Below, piece after piece: positions 6,863-13,748 of a stretch of DNA of 20,223 bases (the first letter of the stretch is position 1; each line of letters starts with the position of its first letter). Origin of the DNA: Micavibrio sp. (lineage in GTDB: Bacteria; Pseudomonadota; Alphaproteobacteria; Micavibrionales; Micavibrionaceae); contig JAMONE010000273.1 in the NCBI GenBank assembly GCA_027066695.1, positions 1 through 20,223 of the forward strand. The letters are read 5' to 3'. The notes under the pieces were generated by a model. The model was not told the DNA's origin and did not search any database. It was given only the letters and a program-made list of their open reading frames with translations. The position numbers and the translations under genes are program-made.

Positions 6863-7951
6863 TTGGCTGTGCATCTTGGAATGGCTTCTGCTAATGTTAG
6901 TGGCATACAAGGATATGCGTCAAACTTTAAGTCATCCCTTAGTGAACATGATGCAGTGCAAATGGTGCGCGGTATAAAAATGTATCAGCAGCATTCCTTT
7001 TCTAGTGCGGATTTACCAAGTGAAGAGATTTGGAGTGATGGCGTTGCAAGTGTTCGAAAACCTGTTTTGAAGAATGAGACTAATATAACAGCCAAGCATC
7101 CTTTCTTGCTTATTCCTTCATTGATTAACAAGGCCAATATCCTTGATATTTCCGAGGAGCGATCAATGCTGCGTTGGTTTAATGAAAATGGAATTGAGAC
7201 ATATTTGCTTGATTGGGGGGATCTTTCAAAAACTTCTAATATAGAAATCCTAATAAAAACAACGCTATGTGAAGCGATACGCGGCGTTTCTGAAGTCACG
7301 GATAGTAAAGTAGACGTGCTTGGATATTGCATGGGGGGAACTATGCTGATGGGCGCACATATCTTTGCATTAGAGCATATAGGGCGCATGATACTGCTTG
7401 CCGCGCCGTGGGATTTTAATGTGACCTCATCAAGCTTGGCGCGTAATGTTCGTATATGGTCGCCTGCGGTTTTGCCTGTTATCGCGCAGCGCGGGCATCT
7501 GCCATCTGATTGGGTGCAGGCATTATTCGCAAGCCTTGACCCGAATGGATCAGCGCAAAAATTCATAAAATTTGCATCAATGGATCAAAGTGGCTCAGAC
7601 GCAAAACTATTCGTAGCCGTTGAAGATTGGCTTAATGATGGTGTTGATCTTCCTAAAGATATTGCGCAGCATTGTATTCAGGATTGGTTTATTGATAATG
7701 CACTTGCTTTGGGGCGTTGGCGCGTTGGAGATGAAATTATAAATACAGAAGAAATTGATGCACAAATCCTTATTCTAGCATCTAATAATGATCGTTTAGT
7801 TCCCTTTGAATGTGCTGCAAATATAACTAATAACCTAAGCTTTGCGTCTGTGAAGGTAATAGAATTAGATTGTGGTCATGTCGGTTTGATTGTTGGTAGA
7901 AACGCGGTTGAAACGGTGTGGCAACCAATATTAAATTGGCTTGAAAAATAA
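6863..7951 (+). CDS. phaC: Poly(3-hydroxybutyrate) synthase, short form
   Basis: This is a 362-residue alpha/beta-hydrolase-fold PHA synthase that would polymerise (R)-3-hydroxybutyryl-CoA on the granule surface. The lipase-like box is GYCMGG with nucleophile Cys156. Asp310 (ASNNDRLVPF) and His339 (DCGHVGLI) complete the triad. Also typical are LDWGD near 116-120 and the conserved Trp-containing loops. The length matches class III PhaC (about 355) and not class I (about 590), yet no PhaE or Bacillus-type PhaR subunit gene is nearby. The chosen start is TTG at 6863 with AAAGGG 9 bp upstream. The frame stays open upstream to a TGA at 6833-6835 with no ATG, GTG or TTG in between, although the upstream codons GPHP look protein-like. 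phaA follows after about 98 bp. Confidence 0.92.
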   Translation: MAVHLGMASANVSGIQGYASNFKSSLSEHDAVQMVRGIKMYQQHSFSSADLPSEEIWSDGVASVRKPVLKNETNITAKHPFLLIPSLINKANILDISEERSMLRWFNENGIETYLLDWGDLSKTSNIEILIKTTLCEAIRGVSEVTDSKVDVLGYCMGGTMLMGAHIFALEHIGRMILLAAPWDFNVTSSSLARNVRIWSPAVLPVIAQRGHLPSDWVQALFASLDPNGSAQKFIKFASMDQSGSDAKLFVAVEDWLNDGVDLPKDIAQHCIQDWFIDNALALGRWRVGDEIINTEEIDAQILILASNNDRLVPFECAANITNNLSFASVKVIELDCGHVGLIVGRNAVETVWQPILNWLEK

Positions 7952-7981
7952 TAATTGTCGCACCGCATTAATTATTAGGGC

Positions 7982-8009
7982 TTGATAATCCTATCTTAAA
8001 GTCTATGTT
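7982..8009 (+). promoter_or_regulatory. Possible sigma70-type promoter for phaAB
   Basis: TTGATA (7982-7987) and TATGTT (8004-8009) are separated by 16 bp in the phaC-phaA gap, about 41 bp before the phaA ATG. The -35 is a good match and the -10 is only fair. It would let phaAB be expressed apart from phaC. Confidence 0.33.
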
Positions 8010-8049
8010 GGGCGCATCATTTATAAAACATAAAAATGGAAGTGTCACT

Positions 8050-9225
8050 ATGAAAGATCCTATTGTAATTGTTGCAGCAAAAAGAACCGCTATCGGCGCA
8101 TTTGGGGGCGGGCTATCTACTGTTCCTGCAAGCCGCCTTGGACAGAGCGTTATTAGTGCAGTTGTCAGTGATGCAAAATTATCACCAAATGATGTTGATG
8201 AAGTGCTTATGGGACAAGTCTTAACGGCGGGCTGTGGTCAAAATCCTGCGCGTCAGGCTGCAATATATGCGGGATTGTCTGAGAGCTGTACGGCGATGAC
8301 TATTAATCAGGTTTGTGGCTCTGGCCTTAAGACTGTGGCTCTGGCTATGCAAGCTATCCTAAATGGTGATGCCAATATTGTTATTGCAGGCGGGCAGGAA
8401 AATATGAGCCTTTCTCCGCATGTTATGCATTTGCGTGAAGCCGTTAAATTTGGTGATGCGCCGATGAAAGATAGCATGATTACGGATGGACTTTGGGATG
8501 TATTTAATGACTATCACATGGGGCTTACAGCGGAGAATATTGCTGAGAAATATAATATCTCTCGTCAGCAACAAGACGAGTTTTCAGCCGCTTCACAAAA
8601 CAAAGCCGAGATCGCAATCAATGCAGGTAAATTCAATGATGAAATAATTCCTGTCGAGATTAAAAAGAGAAAAGAAACGATAATAATAGATAAGGATGAA
8701 TTTCCGCGCTCTGGCGTTACAGCAGAAAGTCTGGCTAAGCTAAGACCTGCATTTAAGAAGGATGGCAGTGTTACGCCAGCAAATGCATCAGGCATTAATG
8801 ATGGCGCAGCCGCAGTTGTTTTGATGCGCAAAAGTGAAGCGGAAAAACGTGGATTAACTCCGCTTGCTGCAATAAAATCATGGGCGAGCAGGGGCGTTGA
8901 CCCATCTATTATGGGGACTGGCCCTATTCCTGCGTCTGAAGTTGCGCTTGAAAAAGCAGGCTGGAGCGTTGATGATCTTGATATTATCGAAGCAAATGAA
9001 GCCTTTGCCGCGCAGGCTCTTTGCGTGCTGAGCGGCGCAGGCTTTGATCCAGAGAAGACTAATGTTAATGGCGGCGCAATTGCGTTAGGTCATCCTATCG
9101 GCGCATCGGGAACGCGCATTCTTGTTACATTGCTGCATGAAATGGTACGCAGTGATGCGAAAAAGGGGCTGGCTACCCTTTGTATTGGCGGTGGTATGGG
9201 CATTGCTCTTTGTGTTGAACGATAA
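8050..9225 (+). CDS. phaA: Acetyl-CoA acetyltransferase (beta-ketothiolase)
   Basis: This enzyme condenses two acetyl-CoA to acetoacetyl-CoA, the first step of PHB synthesis. The 391-residue product starts at ATG 8050 (MKDPIVIVAAKRT) with GGAAGTG 5 bp upstream. An in-frame TTG at 8005 would add 15 unlike-family residues and is rejected. Thiolase signatures are complete: nucleophile Cys89 in NQVCGSGLK, GGQENMS, NEAFAAQ, the His of GGAIALGHPIGASG, and the C-terminal Cys of LCIGGGMGIAL. The length is that of biosynthetic thiolases. phaB follows after 16 bp, so phaA and phaB are surely co-transcribed. Confidence 0.97.
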   Translation: MKDPIVIVAAKRTAIGAFGGGLSTVPASRLGQSVISAVVSDAKLSPNDVDEVLMGQVLTAGCGQNPARQAAIYAGLSESCTAMTINQVCGSGLKTVALAMQAILNGDANIVIAGGQENMSLSPHVMHLREAVKFGDAPMKDSMITDGLWDVFNDYHMGLTAENIAEKYNISRQQQDEFSAASQNKAEIAINAGKFNDEIIPVEIKKRKETIIIDKDEFPRSGVTAESLAKLRPAFKKDGSVTPANASGINDGAAAVVLMRKSEAEKRGLTPLAAIKSWASRGVDPSIMGTGPIPASEVALEKAGWSVDDLDIIEANEAFAAQALCVLSGAGFDPEKTNVNGGAIALGHPIGASGTRILVTLLHEMVRSDAKKGLATLCIGGGMGIALCVER

Positions 9226-9241
9226 AGGATAGGGTAATATA

Positions 9242-9964
9242 ATGACAAAAGTTGCAGTAGTAACAGGCGGAACGCGCGGTATCGGAAAGGCAATATCTAA
9301 AGAGCTTAAAAATGATGGCTATCTAGTTGTTGCGATTTATCACGGCAATGAAGAGGCCGCACAAAAGTTTCGTGATGAAACTGGTTGCTCTGCGATAAAG
9401 CTTGATGTAACAGATTTCGCTAAATGTCAGGCTGTTATTGAGAAAATAGAATCCGACTTTGGCAATATTGGTGTCTTGGTTAATAATGCAGGTGTTACGC
9501 GCGATGGTGTTTTGCACAAAATGTCAGAAGAGAGCTGGGATTATGTTTTGCAAACAAATCTAACATCTTGCTTTAATATGTGTCGTGCAATTATTTTAAA
9601 AATGAGAGAGCGTAAATTTGGGCGCATAGTTAATATCAGCTCTATTAACGGGCAAAAAGGGCAATTCGGGCAGGTTAATTACTCCGCAGCAAAAGCAGGT
9701 ATGATTGGCTTTACCAAGGCTTTAGCTCTGGAATCCGCAGCTAAGAATGTGACTGTCAATGTTGTTTGCCCTGGTTATATTGAAACAGATATGACCGCAG
9801 CAATTTCCAAAGAAGTGCTTAATAGCATTATCCGTCAAATTCCTGAAATGCGTATGGGTAAGCCCGACGAAATCGCAGCAATTGTATCTTTTTTAGCATC
9901 TGATAAAGCGGCCTTTGTTACGGGCGCAACAATATCTGCCAATGGTGGGCAATACATGGTTTAG
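9242..9964 (+). CDS. phaB: Acetoacetyl-CoA reductase, NADPH-dependent
   Basis: This short-chain dehydrogenase/reductase of 240 residues reduces acetoacetyl-CoA to (R)-3-hydroxybutyryl-CoA for PhaC. The visible SDR elements are the nucleotide-binding TGGTRGIG (8-15), NNAG (81-84), catalytic Asn106, Ser134, and Tyr147 with Lys151 (YSAAK). The PGYIETDMT segment and the ANGGQYM C-terminus are typical of PhaB. FabG is the nearest relative, but the phaA neighbour, the length and the terminal GGQYM favour PhaB. The start ATG is preceded by AAAGGATAGGG within 20 bp. It converges on the RHH gene, leaving a 12-bp gap. Confidence 0.95.
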   Translation: MTKVAVVTGGTRGIGKAISKELKNDGYLVVAIYHGNEEAAQKFRDETGCSAIKLDVTDFAKCQAVIEKIESDFGNIGVLVNNAGVTRDGVLHKMSEESWDYVLQTNLTSCFNMCRAIILKMRERKFGRIVNISSINGQKGQFGQVNYSAAKAGMIGFTKALALESAAKNVTVNVVCPGYIETDMTAAISKEVLNSIIRQIPEMRMGKPDEIAAIVSFLASDKAAFVTGATISANGGQYMV

Positions 9965-9976
9965 GGCGTATTTTCC

Positions 9977-10210
9977 CTACGCCATCCCAGCATTGGTTTT
10001 GACTTTTTCTTTAAGATCAGCCAAAACATAAAGTCGCAATGCGCTGGACAAATTTCCTTCGCGCGTTTTATCTATTTCACAAACCAGTTGGTTAATTGAT
10101 TTTGATTGGGCTTTTCCAATATCGCACAAAGCTTGCCAAAACTCATCTTCCAATGTAATGCTTGTGTCATGACCTGAAATGCGGATGGATCGTTTTTTTA
10201 ATTTATTCAC
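9977..10210 (-). CDS. Ribbon-helix-helix (RHH_4-type) DNA-binding protein
   Basis: This 77-residue protein matches the RHH_4 family pattern: RSIRISGHDTSITLEDEFW, then LCDIGKAQSKSINQLVCEID, then NLSSALRLYVLADL. The N-terminal RSIRI strand would form the DNA-contacting ribbon of a dimer. It starts with GTG at 10208-10210, and GTGAATAA overlaps the fumC stop by 8 nt, so translation is probably coupled to fumC. A fumC-RHH_4 order is, to my knowledge, frequent in alphaproteobacteria, but targets are unknown. No toxin gene accompanies it, so it is more likely a regulator than an antitoxin. Its stop lies in a short GGCGTA/TACGCC hairpin facing phaB. Confidence 0.85.
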   Translation of the reverse strand: MNKLKKRSIRISGHDTSITLEDEFWQALCDIGKAQSKSINQLVCEIDKTREGNLSSALRLYVLADLKEKVKTNAGMA

Positions 10211-11603
10211 GTGGTTTTATCATATCAATAGGGTTGATCCATTCCTCAAACTGCTGCGCCGTTAGCAAACCAAGCTCTTCACCTGCTTGTTTTAATGTTG
10301 AGCCATCGGCGTGAGCTTTCTTTGCAATTTTTGCAGCATTATCATAACCAATATGCGGGTTAAGCGCAGTTACAAGCATAAGGCTCTCATTCAAAAGCTG
10401 CTCAATTCGTGCGGTATTGGCCTCTATCCCAACCACGCAATTATCCGTAAAGCTGTTACAGCCATCCGCAATCAGGCGAATAGATTGAAGCACATTATAA
10501 ATTATCACAGGTTTAAACACGTTAAGTTCAAAATGGCCGTTTGAGCCAGCCACTGTTACGGTGACATGATTACCCATAATTTGCGCACAAAGCATTGTCA
10601 TGGCTTCGCACTGCGTCGGGTTGACTTTTCCTGGCATGATTGATGAACCAGGTTCATTTGCAGGAAGGCTAATTTCACCAATGCCGCAGCGTGGGCCTGA
10701 ACCAAGAAGGCGCAAATCATTGGCAATTTTCATCAAGCTAACGGCTAAAACATTAAGTACGCCTGATAGCTCTACCATTGCGTCATGCGCTGCTAATGCT
10801 TCAAATTTATTTTCCGCCGTTACGAAACCAATATCGGTAATATCTGCGACATGGCTTGCAAAACTTTCCGCAAATCCTGCTTTTGAATTTATACCAGTAC
10901 CAACAGCCGTGCCGCCCTGCGCCAGTTGCATCAATCTTGGAATGCACGCAATCACGCGGTCAATGCCATATTCCATCTGTTTAGCATAGCCCGAGAATTC
11001 CTGTCCCAGTGTCAACGGCGTTGCATCTTGTAAATGCGTGCGCCCGATTTTAACTATATCTGCATATTCATTTGCCTTGCTATCAAGCGCATCCTGCAGC
11101 TTATTAAGCGCGGGGATCAGCTCGTTGTAAACCTGCTCACCCGCGGCGATATGCATCGCGCTTGGGAAGGTGTCATTTGATGATTGCCCTAAATTAACAT
11201 GGTCATTTGGATGAACGGGAGTTTTAGAGCCGCGCTTTCCGCCGAGTATTTCAATGGCGCGGTTTGAGATAACCTCATTTGCATTCATATTACTTTGCGT
11301 ACCAGAACCTGTTTGCCATACGACAAGCGGGAATTCATCTGATAGCGTGCCGTCAATTACTTCATCAGCCGCGCTTATCATGGCTTTTCCGATATCCTTA
11401 TCAAGTTCGCCAAGCTCCATATTCGCAAGTGCGCTGGCTTTTTTCTGAATCCCTAATGCGCGGATAAGCGCAGCTGGCATTTTCTCACCGCCAATTTTGA
11501 AATTATGCAATGATCGCTGCGTTTGCGCTCCCCAATAACGATTTGCGGGAACTTCTACCGCTCCTAAAGAATCGGTTTCGGTGCGTGTGGTTTTATTGCT
11601 CAT
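10203..11603 (-). CDS. fumC: Class II fumarate hydratase
   Basis: This 466-residue enzyme is the iron-independent TCA-cycle fumarase, which interconverts fumarate and L-malate. The fumarase/aspartase signature GSSIMPGKVNP is at 319-329, with the catalytic Ser (about 321) in the mobile loop. GRTHLQDATPLTLGQ at 188-202 supplies the catalytic His190. TGSGTQSNMNANEVISNRA at 98-116 and NDHVNLGQSSNDTFPSAMH complete the active site. The length equals the E. coli enzyme (467). The ATG at 11601-11603 is 3 bp after the purK stop, and its SD (AAAGGGAG) lies within the last purK codons, so it sits at the end of a purine operon. The product may help dispose of fumarate released by PurB, though that link is inferred. 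Confidence 0.97.
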   Translation of the reverse strand: MSNKTTRTETDSLGAVEVPANRYWGAQTQRSLHNFKIGGEKMPAALIRALGIQKKASALANMELGELDKDIGKAMISAADEVIDGTLSDEFPLVVWQTGSGTQSNMNANEVISNRAIEILGGKRGSKTPVHPNDHVNLGQSSNDTFPSAMHIAAGEQVYNELIPALNKLQDALDSKANEYADIVKIGRTHLQDATPLTLGQEFSGYAKQMEYGIDRVIACIPRLMQLAQGGTAVGTGINSKAGFAESFASHVADITDIGFVTAENKFEALAAHDAMVELSGVLNVLAVSLMKIANDLRLLGSGPRCGIGEISLPANEPGSSIMPGKVNPTQCEAMTMLCAQIMGNHVTVTVAGSNGHFELNVFKPVIIYNVLQSIRLIADGCNSFTDNCVVGIEANTARIEQLLNESLMLVTALNPHIGYDNAAKIAKKAHADGSTLKQAGEELGLLTAQQFEEWINPIDMIKPRE

Positions 11604-11606
11604 TAT

Positions 11607-12695
11607 CTAAGCTCCCTTTGATTTCAGAAATGTTATATGACCCATCTTACGCCCGTCTCTAGCTTGCTTTTTACCATATAGGTGCAAGCAAGCGTGTGGC
11701 GCATCAAGCAGAGCGGGGATGTTATTTACATCATCGCCTATAAGGTTCAGCATTGTTGCATCACTATGTCGATCTGTTGATCCAACAAGCAGCCCGCAAA
11801 CGGTGCGCACGTGATTTTCAAATTGTGAGATACAGCACGCATCAATGCTCCAATGACCTGAATTATGTGTGCGCGGTGCAATTTCATTTACTAAAACACT
11901 GCCATCTTTGCAGATAAAAAATTCTACGGTGAGTACGCCTGTAAGGTTTATGTATCGAGCAATATTGGTTGTGATCTTGATAGTTTTATCTTCGATAGAT
12001 TTTGATAGGGAGGCAGGTACGGTTGTTTTATGCAAGATATGGTTTTCATGCTCGTTTAGCATTGGGCCGTAAGTCTCTGAGTTGCCTTCTATATCCCGTG
12101 CGATAATAACCGAAGCCTCACAGGAAAACTCGACAAGCTCTTCCATGATTAAAGCTTGCCCTGTGGTTTCCTTAAGAAAATCACCTAGCACAGCATCATT
12201 TAAGCTAGATTTTATCTGCCCTTTGCCATCATATCCGAAACGCGTTGTTTTTAATATAAACTCAGCGCCACCCCATTGTTTAATGGTGTTTTCAATGTCA
12301 CTTATATTAGAAACCTCATTCCATCGCGCGGTATTAATTCCATGTTCATTAAGGAATGTTTTTTCCTTGATGCGATCTTGTGAAACATGTAGTAGTGTTT
12401 TGTCGGGCAGAACAGGGCTTTGCCTTAAAGAATTCAGGTAATCTATTGTTTCTACTGGAATATTTTCAAATTCATATGATATGGCATCAACCTTGTTAGA
12501 GAATTTTTGTAATGCTGCCTTATCATCATATTGCGCGATAATTGTTTCTTTAGAGACGTGAGAAGCTGGAGAATCTTCGTCAGGGCAGAATATAACAACC
12601 GATATTCCAAGGCGCGCCGCCGCCATTGCACTCATGCGACCTAATTGTCCACCGCCTAATATCCCTAATGTTAGCTCAGAAGATAATCTGTCCAT
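11607..12695 (-). CDS. purK: N5-carboxyaminoimidazole ribonucleotide synthase
   Basis: This 362-residue ATP-grasp enzyme converts AIR, ATP and bicarbonate to N5-CAIR in de novo purine synthesis. The N-terminal glycine-rich motif is LGILGGGQLGRM (10-21). YEFENIP is at 74-80. The ATP-grasp loop GYDGKGQ is at 154-160. The metal/nucleotide site NEIAPRTHNSGH is at 270-281, followed by the PurK-specific WSIDAC. Length is standard. It follows purE with a 6-bp gap and no strong SD, which suggests coupled translation. Confidence 0.96.
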   Translation of the reverse strand: MDRLSSELTLGILGGGQLGRMSAMAAARLGISVVIFCPDEDSPASHVSKETIIAQYDDKAALQKFSNKVDAISYEFENIPVETIDYLNSLRQSPVLPDKTLLHVSQDRIKEKTFLNEHGINTARWNEVSNISDIENTIKQWGGAEFILKTTRFGYDGKGQIKSSLNDAVLGDFLKETTGQALIMEELVEFSCEASVIIARDIEGNSETYGPMLNEHENHILHKTTVPASLSKSIEDKTIKITTNIARYINLTGVLTVEFFICKDGSVLVNEIAPRTHNSGHWSIDACCISQFENHVRTVCGLLVGSTDRHSDATMLNLIGDDVNNIPALLDAPHACLHLYGKKQARDGRKMGHITFLKSKGA

Positions 12696-12701
12696 GGTTT
12701 A

Positions 12702-13199
12702 TTAATCCGTTGGCGTGTCAGCTACGCTGCTTGTTTGGGTTGCTTTAAATGCTTTTAGATTAGCAAGGGTTTGCGCATTGTTTAATCCCAAAATAGACGC
12801 AGCCAAAAGAGCCGCATTTTTTGCGCCAGCCTTACCGATTGCCAAAGTTCCAACAGGAACACCGCCCGGCATTTGTGCGATAGAAAGAAGGCTGTCCATA
12901 CCGCTAAGAGCTTTGCTCTCCACGGGAACGCCTAGAACGGGAATAGGGGTAAGGCTCGCCACCATACCTGGTAGATGCGCAGCCCCGCCCGCACCAGCAA
13001 TAATAACCTGAATGCCGCGCTCTTGCGCTGATTTAGCATATTCAAACATGCGCTCTGGCGTGCGATGTGCAGATACGATCTTGCACTCATGCGGGATTTC
13101 CAGTTGATGCAATATGTCATGAGCATTCTTCATAGTTTCCCAATCTGATTGAGAACCCATAATAACGCCAACAAGTGGATTTTTTTCTGTATGTGTCAT
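12702..13199 (-). CDS. purE: N5-CAIR mutase, class I PurE
   Basis: This is a 165-residue product. Class I PurE shifts the carboxyl group of N5-CAIR to give CAIR, taking the PurK product. The motifs are MGSQSDW (14-20, substrate-phosphate Ser/Asp), AHRTPERM (44-51, catalytic His45) and GAGGAAHLPGM (69-79). Presence of purK confirms the class I route. The start ATG at 13197-13199 has only a modest SD (GGAAAG, 5 bp spacing), and that sequence abuts a possible leader stem. The 10-12 residue Ser/Thr/Asp tail goes beyond the usual C-terminus. It is the first gene of the purE-purK-fumC-RHH run. Confidence 0.96.
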   Translation of the reverse strand: MTHTEKNPLVGVIMGSQSDWETMKNAHDILHQLEIPHECKIVSAHRTPERMFEYAKSAQERGIQVIIAGAGGAAHLPGMVASLTPIPVLGVPVESKALSGMDSLLSIAQMPGGVPVGTLAIGKAGAKNAALLAASILGLNNAQTLANLKAFKATQTSSVADTPTD

Positions 13200-13208
13200 G
13201 TAGTCTTT

Positions 13209-13294
13209 CCAGCTTATCTTACTACGTCGTTATTTCGTCACTACCGTATTATCATACGCCTACATTCCTCATGCCTAGTAGAAAAATAAGCTGG
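13209..13294 (-). promoter_or_regulatory. Candidate structured 5' leader of the purE operon
   Basis: A 9-bp perfect closing stem joins CCAGCTTAT (minus strand, 13294-13286) to ATAAGCTGG (13217-13209). A further TACTA/TAGTA 5-bp stem (13280-13276 with 13224-13220) lies beyond an asymmetric internal loop. Inside is a 5-bp hairpin CGTAT-GATA-ATACG (13258-13245). The 3' arm of the closing stem ends in the GG of the only SD-like sequence before purE, 9 nt before ATG. A GUCAC near the 5' end could also pair with GUGAC inside (13241-13237). It matches no riboswitch class I can name; ZTP and purine riboswitch cores were looked for and not seen. Confidence 0.4.
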
Positions 13295-13307
13295 TGTGAC
13301 TAGGTTA

Positions 13308-13336
13308 TTTATAGGAAAAACTGACCGCTAAAGCAA
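13308..13336 (-). promoter_or_regulatory. Sigma70-like promoter of the purE operon
   Basis: On the minus strand, TTGCTT (13336-13331) and TATAAA (13313-13308) are separated by exactly 17 bp. Transcription would begin near 13301, giving a leader of about 100 nt before purE. It lies in the gap after the DUF465 gene, so purE need not be transcribed with that gene. Confidence 0.6.
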
Positions 13337-13354
13337 GTGGGAAATTGTTAGTTA

Positions 13355-13561
13355 TCAAGCGATAATATCATCAATCATATCGCTTTCAAGCTTTTTGATT
13401 ACGTCTTTAAGCCATAGTTTTTTCTTTTTCATTTGCTGCATATGTAGAAGATTAACAGGCGTATCGCCGCCCATTGCTTGCTCAATGAGTGCATCGAGAG
13501 CTTGATGCTCACCTCTATATTCAGTTAATTTTAACTGAAGCTCTTCTAGTTCTTCTTCCAT
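13355..13561 (-). CDS. DUF465 (YdcH-like) small coiled-coil protein
   Basis: This 68-residue protein is typical of DUF465: an amphipathic first helix (ELEELQLKLTEYRGEHQALDALIEQA), a short turn, then LLHMQQMKKKKLWLKDVIKKLE and an acidic DIIA end. The Lys cluster followed by LWLKD is the family signature. Function is unknown; proximity to purE is, as I recall, common in alphaproteobacteria. The chosen ATG at 13559-13561 gives MEEELEELQ, as in homologues. An in-frame ATG at 13622-13624 would add 21 residues (MYYVVLLRS...) that do not look like the family, though neither start has a strong SD. Confidence 0.83.
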   Translation of the reverse strand: MEEELEELQLKLTEYRGEHQALDALIEQAMGGDTPVNLLHMQQMKKKKLWLKDVIKKLESDMIDDIIA

Positions 13562-13646
13562 ATGATAGATAAAATCTTTGTAACTCTTGTTGTAAACAGA
13601 CCTTAATAATACCACATAATACATTGTTTGGTAAGATAAAAATGAA

Positions 13647-13674
13647 ATGACTTTAGTTTTGTATATTTTATAAT
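13647..13674 (+). promoter_or_regulatory. Possible promoter of the phosphofructokinase gene
   Basis: A perfect TATAAT (13669-13674) lies 16 bp downstream of ATGACT (13647-13652), a four-of-six match to TTGACA. It would give a leader of about 68 nt. The region is very AT-rich, so chance matches are likely. Confidence 0.4.
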
Positions 13675-13748
13675 ATTTAAAAACACTTAACTATGATTTA
13701 ATTCTTGGGTGTCTTTGGTGATTCTTAATGTGATGAGGCTTTGTTTAT

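Noticed and set aside
8005..8049. TTG start for phaA adding 15 residues
   Set aside because: The extension is unlike thiolases; ATG 8050 has a suitable SD and gives the normal 391-residue length.
9965..9983. GGCGTA/TACGCC hairpin as a bidirectional terminator between phaB and the RHH gene
   Set aside because: The stem is sound (6 bp, 7-nt loop), but neither strand has a T-tract immediately after it.
9977..10210. RHH protein as an antitoxin
   Set aside because: No toxin-like partner is adjacent; the sequence is RHH_4 type and coupled to fumC.
10311..11467. Plus-strand open frames inside fumC, and similar antisense frames in other genes
   Set aside because: They lie antisense to strongly conserved coding sequence, lack SD sites and resemble no protein family.
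13562..13624. N-terminal extension of the DUF465 protein
   Set aside because: The extra 21 residues are hydrophobic/basic and unlike the family, which starts with the acidic helix at MEEE.
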